Positions 39,562 through 47,582 of a DNA stretch of 54,006 bases are shown piece after piece. Numbering within the stretch: position 1 is the stretch's first letter; the number at the start of each line of letters is the position of its first letter. The stretch lies in assembly GCA_046734455.1 (NCBI GenBank), contig JBKPRJ010000030.1, positions 1-54,006 of the forward strand, in the 5' to 3' direction. This DNA is from DATEOR01 sp046734455 (GTDB lineage: Bacteria; Actinomycetota; Thermoleophilia; Gaiellales; Gaiellaceae). Position numbers and translations under genes: made by a program. The notes under the pieces were generated by a model. The model was not told the DNA's origin, searched no databases, and saw only the letters and a program-made list of their open reading frames with translations.

Positions 39562-40920
39562 GTGGACGACACGCTCCCCGAAGTCCGCTACGCGCGCTCA
39601 GGCGAGGTGCACATCGCCTACCAGGTGCTCGGCGAGGGTGACGTCGACCTCGTGTTCGTCATGGGCTGGCTCACGAACCTGGAGACGTACTGGGAGCTGC
39701 CGGGCTACCGCCGCTTCATGCAGCGGCTCGCCGGCTTCACGCGCCTGATCCTCTTCGACAAGCGTGGCATGGGCCTGTCGGACCGGACGATGGCGGGCAC
39801 GCTGGAGGAGCGCATGGACGACGTGCGCGCGGTGATGGACGCCGTGGGGAGCGAGCGCGCCGTCCTCCTCGGCGTCAGCGAGGGCGCGCCTCTCTCCATG
39901 GTCTTCGCCGCCACCCACCCCGAGCGGACCGCAGGGCTCATCTTCGTGGGCGGCGAGGTGAAGGAGATCTCCGAGGACGACTGGCCGTTCGGGCAGTCGA
40001 CTCGCGAGGAATACGAGGCAATGCTCGAGCAGACCCTGACCGGCGATCGATGGGGGAGGGTGACCCGCGTGTGGTTCGCCCCATCGGTCGAAAACGACCC
40101 GGCGGCGATCAGCTGGCTGTCGCGGCTCGAGCGGTCGGCGGCCTCGCCCGCGGCCGCCGTCGCATTCATGCGGCTCGGCAGCGAGATCGACGTCAGGCAT
40201 GTGGCCCCTTCGATCCACGTGCCGACGCTCGTCCTGCATTCACCGAGCGACACGATCGTGCCGTACGGGCAGGGACGCTGGCTCGCCGAGCAGATCGAGG
40301 GAGCGCGCTTCGTCGAGCTCAAGGGGACGGATCACGTGCCCTGGTTCGACGTCGCCGATCAGGTGATCACCGAGGTTCGCGACTTCCTGACCGGCTTTCG
40401 CGAAGCGCCGGAGCCGGAGAACGTGCTCGCAACGGTCCTCTTCACGGACATCGTCGGGTCGACGGACCGGGCGCGGGAACTCGGTGACACGCAGTGGACG
40501 GCGCTCCTCGAGCAGCATCACGCGACAGTGCGCGGTGTCCTCAACCAGTACCGCGGCCGCGAGATCGACACCACCGGGGACGGCTTCCTGGCCGTTTTCG
40601 ACGGGCCCGCGCGCGGCATCCGCTGCGCCCAGGGGATCCTCGAGGCGCTCGGGCGGATCGGGATCCCGGCTCGCGCCGGCCTGCACACCGGCGAGGTGGA
40701 GATGGTCGGCGAAAAGATCGCCGGTATCGCCGTGCACATCGGCGCGCGCGTGGCGTCAGTCGCGGAAGCCGGCGACGTGCTGGTGTCCTCCACAGTACGC
40801 GACCTCGTCGCCGGCTCGGGGATCGACTTCGAGGACCGCGGCCTGCACGAGCTCAAGGGCCTGGACGAGCCGCGGAGGCTGTTCGCCGTTCGGAACGGGA
40901 CTGCGGGCGTCGGCCCCTAG
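39562..40920 (+). CDS. Alpha/beta hydrolase-class III cyclase fusion
   Basis: This 452-residue protein has an alpha/beta-hydrolase domain (residues 1-280) with an apparently intact triad: Ser106 in GVSEG, Asp230 and His258. A class III nucleotide cyclase domain follows (about 285-450). Metal ligands Asp296 and Asp340 are present, but the adenine-selecting Lys position is Asp336, the partner Asp position is Ile389, and the transition-state Asn is His392; Arg396 is kept. Nucleotide specificity is therefore uncertain. The hydrolase probably acts as ligand sensor, as in RsbQ or plant hormone receptors (analogy only). It starts at GTG after an AATACT hexamer. Confidence 0.9.
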   Translation: MDDTLPEVRYARSGEVHIAYQVLGEGDVDLVFVMGWLTNLETYWELPGYRRFMQRLAGFTRLILFDKRGMGLSDRTMAGTLEERMDDVRAVMDAVGSERAVLLGVSEGAPLSMVFAATHPERTAGLIFVGGEVKEISEDDWPFGQSTREEYEAMLEQTLTGDRWGRVTRVWFAPSVENDPAAISWLSRLERSAASPAAAVAFMRLGSEIDVRHVAPSIHVPTLVLHSPSDTIVPYGQGRWLAEQIEGARFVELKGTDHVPWFDVADQVITEVRDFLTGFREAPEPENVLATVLFTDIVGSTDRARELGDTQWTALLEQHHATVRGVLNQYRGREIDTTGDGFLAVFDGPARGIRCAQGILEALGRIGIPARAGLHTGEVEMVGEKIAGIAVHIGARVASVAEAGDVLVSSTVRDLVAGSGIDFEDRGLHELKGLDEPRRLFAVRNGTAGVGP

Positions 40921-40923
40921 AAT
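40918..40923 (+). promoter_or_regulatory. Candidate -10 overlapping the upstream stop
   Basis: TAGAAT includes the stop codon of the hydrolase-cyclase gene and lies six bases before the GTG at 40930. Confidence 0.45.
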
Positions 40924-40929
40924 CACGCC

Positions 40930-41607
40930 GTGGCTCGCTTCGCGTTGATTCACGGCGGCTGGCACGGGCCCTGGGTCTGGGACAAGGTCACCCCGCTGCT
41001 CACAACCCGTGGCCACGAGGTCGTCACTCCGAGGATCGCTGTCGACGAGCCGGGAACGTGGGCCGCGGACGGCGAGGCTCTCGCAGCCGAGCTTCGGGAC
41101 GGCATCGCCGAGACGGTGCTCGTCGGGCACTCGAGCGGTGGTCGCTGGGCTGCGTTGATCGCCGCGAAGCACAGGCCGAAGCTCGTCATCTACGTCGCCC
41201 CGGCAAACCCGGTCGCGAAGCCTCCCGAGCAGATGCCCGCGCGTGTGAAGCCGGAGATCGACGACGTGGTCGAGTACGACGATCAGGATCGCGACTACCT
41301 CCCGGTCGAGGGCGCGGTCAAGTGGTTCTACGGCCGGATCGACGAGGAGACCGCCCGCTGGGCGGCGGCGCGCCTCCTGCACGACACCGACCGCGGCGAC
41401 TTTCCCCTCGAGGCCCCGCCCGACGTCCCGAGCGCGTACATCTACGGCACCGAGGACGAGGTCTTCACGAGCGAAGGCATGGAGTGGTCGGCCCGCAACA
41501 TCTTCGGAGTCGAGCCGATCGCGATCCCCACGGGCCACACGCCGCAACTAGAAGCACCGGAGCTCCTGGCGAACCTCCTCTGCGACCTCGCCGACGAGAG
41601 CCGCTAG
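40930..41607 (+). CDS. Alpha/beta hydrolase
   Basis: This 225-residue alpha/beta-fold hydrolase has an oxyanion-hole HGGWHGPW motif near residues 8-15 and the nucleophile elbow GHSSGG near 66-71. The triad Asp is probably in YGTEDEVFT and the His in TGHTPQLE. It resembles EstC-like or methylesterase-type small hydrolases; the substrate is unknown. It starts 9 bases after the hydrolase-cyclase fusion and may have its own leaderless promoter. A related hydrolase lies at 43576 on the opposite strand. Confidence 0.9.
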   Translation: MARFALIHGGWHGPWVWDKVTPLLTTRGHEVVTPRIAVDEPGTWAADGEALAAELRDGIAETVLVGHSSGGRWAALIAAKHRPKLVIYVAPANPVAKPPEQMPARVKPEIDDVVEYDDQDRDYLPVEGAVKWFYGRIDEETARWAAARLLHDTDRGDFPLEAPPDVPSAYIYGTEDEVFTSEGMEWSARNIFGVEPIAIPTGHTPQLEAPELLANLLCDLADESR

Positions 41608-41639
41608 AACTTCCTCGTGACCGAACGAAGGGAGTCACG

Positions 41640-42413
41640 ATGACAGAGCATCGGACTGGAACACGGGAGGAGTGGCTCGCCGCGAGGCTTGAGCTGCTCG
41701 ACGCCGAAAAGGAGCACACACACAGGGGGGACGAGATCGCCCGGCAGCGCCAGGAGCTCCCGTGGGTGCGGATCGACAAGGACTACAGCTTCGAGACGGA
41801 CGAGGGGACGGCGTCGCTCGCCGACCTGTTCGGTGGGCGCTCGCAGCTCCTCATGTACCACTTCATGTTCGGGCCGGAGTACACGGCCGGCTGCCCCGCG
41901 TGCTCGACGATCGCGGACGGCTTCAACGGCTCGGTCGTCCATCTCCAGAACCACGACGTCGCCATGTGGGCGGTTTCACGCGCCCCGCTCGAGAAGCTGC
42001 AGGCCTACAAGCAACGCATGGGCTGGACCTTCCCGTGGGCGTCCTCGCACGGGAGCGACTTCAACTACGACTTCAACGTGTCGGTCACCGAGGAAGAGCA
42101 GCGCTCGGGCTCGATCGAATACAACTACCGCCGGATCGACACGAAGCCGATCCTCGAAAATCCCGGCCCCGGGGTGACCGAGTTCGCGGCCATGACCGGG
42201 ACCGATCCCGCGACGTACACGCGCGAGGAGCCGGGCATGAGCGCATTCGCGCTCGAGGACGGGGTCGTCTACCACACGTACTCCGCCTTCGAGCGCGGAG
42301 TGGACTCCCTCTGGGCGATGTACCAGTGGCTCGACCGCGCGCCGAAGGGCCGCAACGAGACCGGGCTCTGGTTCCGCCGCCGTGACGAGTACGCCGGAAG
42401 CAGGTCGGCATGA
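41640..42413 (+). CDS. DUF899 thioredoxin-like protein
   Basis: This 257-residue DUF899 family protein has a thioredoxin-like fold with a CPAC motif at Cys85-Cys88 (family-typical AGCPxCS) followed by DGFNG. The C-terminal part has the FEMTAL-type YHTYSAFERGVD segment. Members are presumed redox proteins without known partners. The ATG is preceded by GAAGGGAG. Its stop overlaps the start of the next cyclase gene (ATGA), coupling a redox-like protein with a cyclase. Confidence 0.9.
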   Translation: MTEHRTGTREEWLAARLELLDAEKEHTHRGDEIARQRQELPWVRIDKDYSFETDEGTASLADLFGGRSQLLMYHFMFGPEYTAGCPACSTIADGFNGSVVHLQNHDVAMWAVSRAPLEKLQAYKQRMGWTFPWASSHGSDFNYDFNVSVTEEEQRSGSIEYNYRRIDTKPILENPGPGVTEFAAMTGTDPATYTREEPGMSAFALEDGVVYHTYSAFERGVDSLWAMYQWLDRAPKGRNETGLWFRRRDEYAGSRSA

Positions 42414-43597
42414 CACCTGCAGAGCTAGCCGAGCGCTCGGGTTGCTCGGTCGAGCGCATCGAGCAGCTCGTCGACCTGGGCATCCTCGTTCCGCGCGACG
42501 AGGATGGTCCGTTCAGCCCGCAGGACGTCCACCGCGTGCGCCTCATGGGAGCCTTCGAGGACGCGGGCATCGGCCTCGACCTCATCGCGAAGGGCGTCGC
42601 CAAGGGAAAGCTCTCGTACGAGAACATCGGGCTCTACCTGCCGGAGCCGGAGGCGCTCACGGAGACGGCCGAGGAGCTGGCCGCGGAGTTCGGCCGCTCA
42701 CCCGAGCTCGTCACACGCCTGCTGCGCGAGTTCGGCCTCGCACCGCCGGATTCAGGCGGGCGCCTGCGCGCGGACGAGGCCTTGATCCTCCGGGAGCTCC
42801 TCGACGTGTGGGCGGCTGCGGACGACGACGTGCTCGCTCGGCTCGCCCGAGCCTACGGGCAGAACATCCGCAAGGTCGTCGCGTCGGACCTGGAGCTCGC
42901 GGGCGGTACGATCTTCCCCCGGCTCCGCGAGAAGCTCTCGGACGAGGAGATGCGCAAGGCCGCAGGAACGGTCGGCATGCGCCTCATGGGACTCGGAGAG
43001 AGGCTGATGGTCTGGCTGCGCGGGCGGCATCTCGAGCACGAGGTCATTGCGGTCACCGTGCAGACCACGGAGGACTACCTCAGGGGGCTCGGCCTCACGC
43101 CGGGGCGGGCGCCCCGGCCGCCGGCGATCGCGTTCCTCGACCTGACCGGGTACACGGCGCTCACGGAGGAGCGCGGCGACGAGGCGGGCGCCGATCTCGC
43201 CGACCGCCTCTCGATGCTCGTCCACGAGGCCGCCCAGCCCCATGGCGGGAACCCGGTGAAGTGGCTCGGCGACGGCGTCATGTTCTACTTCGACGATCCG
43301 AGCGCGGCTGTCCTGACGGGTCTCGAGCTCGTCGAGCAGACGCCGGCCGCGGTCGACGTGCGCGCCCGCGTGGGCATCAACGCCGGAAACGTGGTGTTCC
43401 GCGAGGGCGATTACTTCGGCCGAACGGTGAACGTCGCCTCGCGCATCGCCGACTACGCGCGGCCCGGCGAGGTGCTCGTGAGCGGCGAGGTGAGGGAGCG
43501 CTTCGGCGGCGACGGCGTGCGGTTTGCAGAGATCGGGCCCGTGGCGCTGAAGGGGCTCCGGGAAGAGCTCACGCTCTACACGGTCTCGCGGGCGTAG
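42410..43597 (+). CDS. MerR-like HTH/regulatory domain-cyclase protein
   Basis: This 395-residue protein has an N-terminal MerR-like helix-turn-helix (residues 1-55, LAERSGCSVERIEQLVDLGIL) and a helical regulatory domain (about 60-230), then a class III cyclase domain (about 236-394). Asp244 and Asp288 are metal ligands, Lys284 selects adenine, and Asn341 and Arg345 are transition-state residues; the usual Asp partner is Arg338. The layout recalls the pH-regulated Rv1264-type cyclases. The start overlaps the DUF899 stop. The 3' end overlaps the convergent hydrolase 3' end by 22 bases. Confidence 0.9.
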   Translation: MTPAELAERSGCSVERIEQLVDLGILVPRDEDGPFSPQDVHRVRLMGAFEDAGIGLDLIAKGVAKGKLSYENIGLYLPEPEALTETAEELAAEFGRSPELVTRLLREFGLAPPDSGGRLRADEALILRELLDVWAAADDDVLARLARAYGQNIRKVVASDLELAGGTIFPRLREKLSDEEMRKAAGTVGMRLMGLGERLMVWLRGRHLEHEVIAVTVQTTEDYLRGLGLTPGRAPRPPAIAFLDLTGYTALTEERGDEAGADLADRLSMLVHEAAQPHGGNPVKWLGDGVMFYFDDPSAAVLTGLELVEQTPAAVDVRARVGINAGNVVFREGDYFGRTVNVASRIADYARPGEVLVSGEVRERFGGDGVRFAEIGPVALKGLREELTLYTVSRA

Positions 43598-44217
43598 GCG
43601 TCGAGGCGGTCGGCCAGCTCGGCGGGCCTGGCGAGCGCGATGTAGTGCCCGCCGTCCATCTCGTCCGCCTCGATCCCGAGCCGCTCACGGGCGTGGCGGC
43701 GCGCCCACTCGGCCGTGAACATGCGGTCGCCGCGGCAGAGGAGGTAGCGCGTCGGCACCTCGGGCCAGGCCTCGAGCGGCCAGGGCTCGGCGAGAACCTT
43801 GGTGCCCTGTGCACCTCCCCTCGCTTCCGCCTCGGCGGCGAGCTCGGGCGGAACGTCGTGGTAGAAGACGTCGTCGTAGCCGCTGTCCTCGTAGCCGGCG
43901 TTCGCCCACCAGTCGTTGAAGGACTCGCCGGGCGCCGCGATCATCCCGCAGACGAGGACGAGGAGATCGACCGGCCGCCGCGCGGCGACGAGCGGCGCTG
44001 TGAAGCAGCCCATCGAGTGCCCGGCGACGACGAGGTTCTCGCGGTCGCCGACTGCCTCGACAACTGCGTCGGCGTAGTCCCACCAGCCGGCCGATTCGTC
44101 CCTGGTCGGCAGGTCGACGACGACCGGATCGTGCCCGCGCGCGCGGAGCTCGGGGACGACGAGGTGCCAGTCCCAGGCGCTGCTGCCGCCGCCGTGGATC
44201 AACGCCAGCGTGCTCAC
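43576..44217 (-). CDS. Alpha/beta hydrolase
   Basis: This 213-residue hydrolase has HGGGSSAWDW near residues 8-17 as the oxyanion loop and the nucleophile elbow GHSMGC near 66-71. Asp is likely in CRGDRMFT and His in DGGHYIALARPAEL. It belongs to the same small-esterase group as the gene at 40930. The substrate is unknown. It diverges from the LuxR/TPR regulator and overlaps the MerR-cyclase gene at the 3' ends. Confidence 0.9.
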   Translation of the reverse strand: MSTLALIHGGGSSAWDWHLVVPELRARGHDPVVVDLPTRDESAGWWDYADAVVEAVGDRENLVVAGHSMGCFTAPLVAARRPVDLLVLVCGMIAAPGESFNDWWANAGYEDSGYDDVFYHDVPPELAAEAEARGGAQGTKVLAEPWPLEAWPEVPTRYLLCRGDRMFTAEWARRHARERLGIEADEMDGGHYIALARPAELADRLDAYARETV

Positions 44218-44280
44218 GACCAGAACACGCTACGGCGTCTGCCTAGACCGGCGTCGCGCCGAGGTCGAAAATGCCCCGGG

Positions 44281-45918
44281 ATGGATCCTGAGCGTGAGCT
44301 CGAGCGCGGTCGCGCCGCCTACGCGGGCCGGACGTGGAGCGATGCCTATGAGGCGCTCGCCGCAGCCGACAAGGAGCTCGCGCTCTCGGGCGACGACCTC
44401 GAGCTGCTCGCACGGTCGGCCTACATGCTCGGCCTGGACGAGGACTACGTCGACAGGCTCGAGCGCGCGCACAGCGTCCACCTGGCCTCGGGAGGCGTCC
44501 GGCCGGCGGTCCGCTGCGCGTTCTGGATCGGCCACAGCATGATGTTCAGAGGGCAGCTCGCCCCGGCGCTTGGCTGGTTCGCGCGCGCCAACCGGCTACT
44601 CGAAACGGAAGAATCCGACTGCTCCGAGCGCGGCTACCTCCTCATCCCCGTGCTCCTCGAGCACAGCTCCCGAGGCGAGTTCGAGGCCGCCTACGCGACC
44701 GCAACCGAGGCGGCGGAGATCGGAGAGCGCTTCGGCGACGCCGACCTGGCAGCCATAGGGGTGATGGAGAAGGGCCATGCCCTTGTCCGGCAGGGGAAGA
44801 CCGAGGAAGGCCTGCGCCTCGTCGACGAGACGATGGCCGCAGTGAGCGCCGGCGTGCTCTCGCCGATCGTGGCGGGGATCGTCTACTGCAACACGATCGC
44901 CTTCTGCCGCGACGTCTACGAGATTCGGCGTGCCCGGGAATGGACCGCGGCGCTGACACGGTGGTGCGAGGAGCAGCCCGAGATGGTCGCGCACAACGGC
45001 CTCTGTCTCGTTCACCGCGCGGAGCTCAAGACGATCGCCGGCGCCTGGGCCGCCGCGCTCGAGGAGCTGCGCGAGGTCGGCGAGCGGTTCAGGCGCGGCG
45101 TTCTCAACCAGCGTGCCCTCGGCCACGCGGCGTACCGCGAAGGCGAAGTCCATCGCCTGCGGGGGAGCTTTCGCGAGGCCGAGACGGCCTACAAGGAGTC
45201 GGCGCGGCGCGGCCGCGATCCGCAGCCGGGGCTCGCTCTGCTCCGGCTCGCTCAGGGAAAGCCGGAGACCGCCGCTGCGGCGATCCGGCGCGCTCTGGAC
45301 GAGACGGTCCTCCCGCTGCGTCGGGCGGCCTTGCTTCCCGCCCAGATCGAGATAGCCCTGGCCGCGGGGGGTCTCGAGGCGGCGTGTGCCGCCTCCGGTG
45401 AGCTCGCAGGAATCGCGGCGCGGCAAGGAAGCGAGCAGCTCGAAGCCGCAGCAGCGCACGCCAAGGGCGCAGTTCTGCTCGCCGAGGGCGACGCCGGCGA
45501 AGCCGTGCCCGTGCTTCGGAGCGCCTGGAGGATCTGGGAGGAGCTCGACGCGCCCTACGAGACTGCGCGCACACGCGTGCTGCTCGGTCTGGCGTGCGCG
45601 GCGCTGGGCGACGACGACACGCAAGCGGTGGAGCTCGAGGCCGCCCGCGACGCCTTCGCGCGGCTCGGCGCCTCGCCAGACGTCGCCCATGTCGACGCGC
45701 TCACCGGGCGCCGCTCGGCGGACACGCACGGCTTGAGCACGCGCGAGATCGAGGTCCTGCGTCTGATCGCGAGCGGAAAGAGCAACCGCGACATCGCATC
45801 CGAACTCGTGATCAGCGAGCGCACGGTCGCGCGGCACGTGCAGAACATCTTCGCCAAGCTCCGCCTGTCCTCACGTGCGGCGGCAAGCGTCTTCGCATCC
45901 GAGCACGGCCTGCTGTGA
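44281..45918 (+). CDS. LuxR-type regulator with TPR-like sensor region
   Basis: This 545-residue protein has about 470 residues of TPR-like helical repeats and a C-terminal LuxR helix-turn-helix (about 482-540: LSTREIEVLRLIASGKSNRDIASELVISERTVARHV). No N-terminal ATPase domain is present, so it is a shortened relative of MalT/LAL regulators. The start is ATG at 44281, with no clear ribosome-binding site. A stem-loop follows the stop. Its position between cyclase genes suggests that it belongs to the same signalling region. Confidence 0.88.
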   Translation: MDPERELERGRAAYAGRTWSDAYEALAAADKELALSGDDLELLARSAYMLGLDEDYVDRLERAHSVHLASGGVRPAVRCAFWIGHSMMFRGQLAPALGWFARANRLLETEESDCSERGYLLIPVLLEHSSRGEFEAAYATATEAAEIGERFGDADLAAIGVMEKGHALVRQGKTEEGLRLVDETMAAVSAGVLSPIVAGIVYCNTIAFCRDVYEIRRAREWTAALTRWCEEQPEMVAHNGLCLVHRAELKTIAGAWAAALEELREVGERFRRGVLNQRALGHAAYREGEVHRLRGSFREAETAYKESARRGRDPQPGLALLRLAQGKPETAAAAIRRALDETVLPLRRAALLPAQIEIALAAGGLEAACAASGELAGIAARQGSEQLEAAAAHAKGAVLLAEGDAGEAVPVLRSAWRIWEELDAPYETARTRVLLGLACAALGDDDTQAVELEAARDAFARLGASPDVAHVDALTGRRSADTHGLSTREIEVLRLIASGKSNRDIASELVISERTVARHVQNIFAKLRLSSRAAASVFASEHGLL

Positions 45919-45933
45919 GCTGGCATGGCGTGA

Positions 45934-45970
45934 ATTGACCATCCGGCGACGCTCGCCGAAGTTGGTCAAT
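45934..45970 (+). terminator. Stem-loop after the LuxR/TPR gene
   Basis: The outer stem ATTGACCA/TGGTCAAT encloses an inner CGGCGA/TCGCCG stem with a three-base loop. It begins 16 bases after the stop. It may be a terminator or an operator for the next gene. Confidence 0.5.
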
Positions 45971-46040
45971 GCGCCCGATGTCCCTCGCTGCCCTCCGCCG
46001 TACCGTCCTTCGCAAGTGGAACGAGCCAAGGAGGTACGTC

Positions 46041-46322
46041 ATGTTCGTCGTCGTGGAGCACACCATCCTGGACGCCCCCGTGGCGTTCGCCCGCGGACAG
46101 AACCTGCTCGAAGGCCGCGGCGCGCCCGCAGGCGTGCAGGTCCGCAAGTTCTATCCGAGCACCGACCAGTCGGCGGTCATTTGCCTCTGGGAGGGGAACT
46201 CCCTCGACGAGGTCCGCGAGTACGTGGACGCGACGCTCGGAGACTCGAGCGAGAACAGGTACTTCGAGGTCGACGCGGACCAGGCGCTGGGCCTGCCCGA
46301 GCCTGCCGTCGCAAGCGCGTAG
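46041..46322 (+). CDS. Small ferredoxin-fold-like hypothetical protein
   Basis: This 93-residue soluble protein has a beta-alpha-beta pattern (MFVVVEHTILD, then VRKFYPSTDQSAVICLWEG, then LDEVREYVDATLG, RYFEVDADQ). This resembles DUF4242 or SCO4226-type nickel-binding small proteins, but the metal-binding residues cannot be confirmed. The ATG at 46041 has a textbook AAGGAGGT site six bases upstream, deciding this start over the earlier in-frame ATG at 45969. A perfect hairpin follows the gene. Confidence 0.75.
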   Translation: MFVVVEHTILDAPVAFARGQNLLEGRGAPAGVQVRKFYPSTDQSAVICLWEGNSLDEVREYVDATLGDSSENRYFEVDADQALGLPEPAVASA

Positions 46323-46339
46323 CGCTCACGAGCCACGGG

Positions 46340-46366
46340 AAGGGCGCCCCCAGGCGGGGCGCCCTT
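46340..46366. terminator. Bidirectional hairpin between convergent genes
   Basis: The perfect 11-bp stem AAGGGCGCCCC with a five-base loop starts 18 bases after the plus-strand stop and 4 bases after the minus-strand stop. It has AA/TT at its base and no long U-tract. Confidence 0.65.
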
Positions 46367-46369
46367 GGC

Positions 46370-47466
46370 TCAGGGCGTGGTCGCGGACGCGTAGGAGGCC
46401 ACGATGGTTCCGTCGGCGGCCAGGAGCGAGAGCGAGGCGCCGTCGAGCCTGAAGTGCGTCGCGCTCGGAAGCGCGGCGAGGTACGCGTCCTCCTGCTCCA
46501 TCACGCCCTCCCGAGACGCGCAGGCCTTCTTCGTAGCGGCCGGCGGGTCGATCTCGATCGCGCCGCCGTCGAGGGTGTCGCGCGTCGTGTACGAGTTGCA
46601 CCCGGCCGAGCCCGAGAGCGTTCCTTCGGAGGCGAACTTCGCCGTGATCGTCGTTCCCGGAAGCGGGCTCGAGAGCGCGTTGCCAGTCTGGATCGACGTC
46701 GCCTCCCAGTCGCCCACCGGTGAGGCCGCCTCGTAGCGGAGGAGCTCGTCGCCGTCGCCGTTGACCAGGACGAGAGCGTCGCCGTCCATCCGCCAGCCGG
46801 CCACCTGCGCGAGCGCGTCGAGATACGCGCGCTCGACCGCGTCCGCGGGAGGCGGGCAGGCCATCTGCGTCGCCGCGATCATCCCCACCTCCATCGAGCT
46901 GCCGTCGACCGTGAACGGGGCGCTGAAGTGGTTGCAACCCGTGAACCCGCCGACGATGCCGTCCTGAAAGACGGCGCTGGGCGGTGCGGCCTCGATGCCT
47001 TCGACGCCGGAGACAAGCTTCCAGGGCACACCGGCAAAGGACGCCGGCTCCGCTTCTCCCGCCGTGGTGCTTCCTTCGTCCCCGCCGCACGCGGCGAGGA
47101 GCGACACGAGCTCGGCGTCTGCTTCATTGGAGAGCCGCTCCAGCTCCGCCTGCAAGTAAGCGAGCTCCTGGCACTTGGCGCCGAGCTCGGTCGTCGCGTC
47201 CTCGACCTCCTGACGCGTCGCCTCGAGCTTCTGCTGAGCCTCTTCCGAGGCGGCACCCGAGGCCGCCTCTCCTCCTCGAGCTGCGCTTCGAGGTCCTTCA
47301 CGAGCCCCTCGAGCTCCGGCACCCGCTGGTTGAGCTCCGCCTCGGTCTGCTCGAGCTCCTCGATGCGCGCGGCCGACGCAGACTTGGTCTCCTCGTGGCC
47401 GGTCTCGAGAACGATTACCCAGATCCCGAGCCCGATCACGGCCGCGCCGAGAACGGCCGTGAGCAC
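46370..47466 (-). pseudogene. Coiled-coil/META-domain protein with frameshift
   Basis: The first part, from GTG at 47466, encodes a transmembrane helix (LTAVLGAAVIGLGIWVIVL) and a coiled coil ending LEAQLEEE at about 47277. The coiled coil continues in another frame (EAASGAASEEAQQKLEATRQ, then ELAYLQAELERLSNEADAELV). Restoring one G in the GAG repeat near 47266-47277 joins them. The second part runs into SLLAACGGDEG, which is a perfect lipobox, and then two META (HslJ-like) domains with GCN motifs (TGCNHF, AGCNSY). The gene may be a coiled-coil protein fused to a META lipoprotein and then frameshifted, or a sequencing slip. The 5' start is uncertain. Confidence 0.6.
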
Positions 47467-47570
47467 GATCCACGTCGTCGCCCCTCCCCACGTGTCACGG
47501 CAGGCCTCCTGTCGGCAGCGGGAGTCTATGCCTGTCCGGAAGGGCGGTTGTGGTCTTGCCCGCGCCGTTC

Positions 47571-47576
47571 TAGCCT
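47571..47576 (+). promoter_or_regulatory. Candidate -10, leaderless cyclase/AAA paralog
   Basis: TAGCCT is followed by six bases and then the GTG start at 47583. Confidence 0.5.
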
Positions 47577-47582
47577 CTGGTC

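Noticed and set aside
37663..40920. 1085-codon reading ending in the hydrolase-cyclase
   Set aside because: The first 630 codons are Arg/Ala-rich shadow of the molybdoenzyme and its neighbours. The real protein starts at the GTG at 39562 just before the hydrolase domain.
44596..45837. 413-codon minus-strand frame opposite the LuxR/TPR gene
   Set aside because: It has no recognisable domain, and the plus strand has TPR helices and a clear LuxR HTH. It is an antisense shadow.
42382..45918. 1178-codon reading ending in the LuxR regulator
   Set aside because: The first part is a shadow of the cyclase gene. The TPR/LuxR protein begins at ATG 44281.
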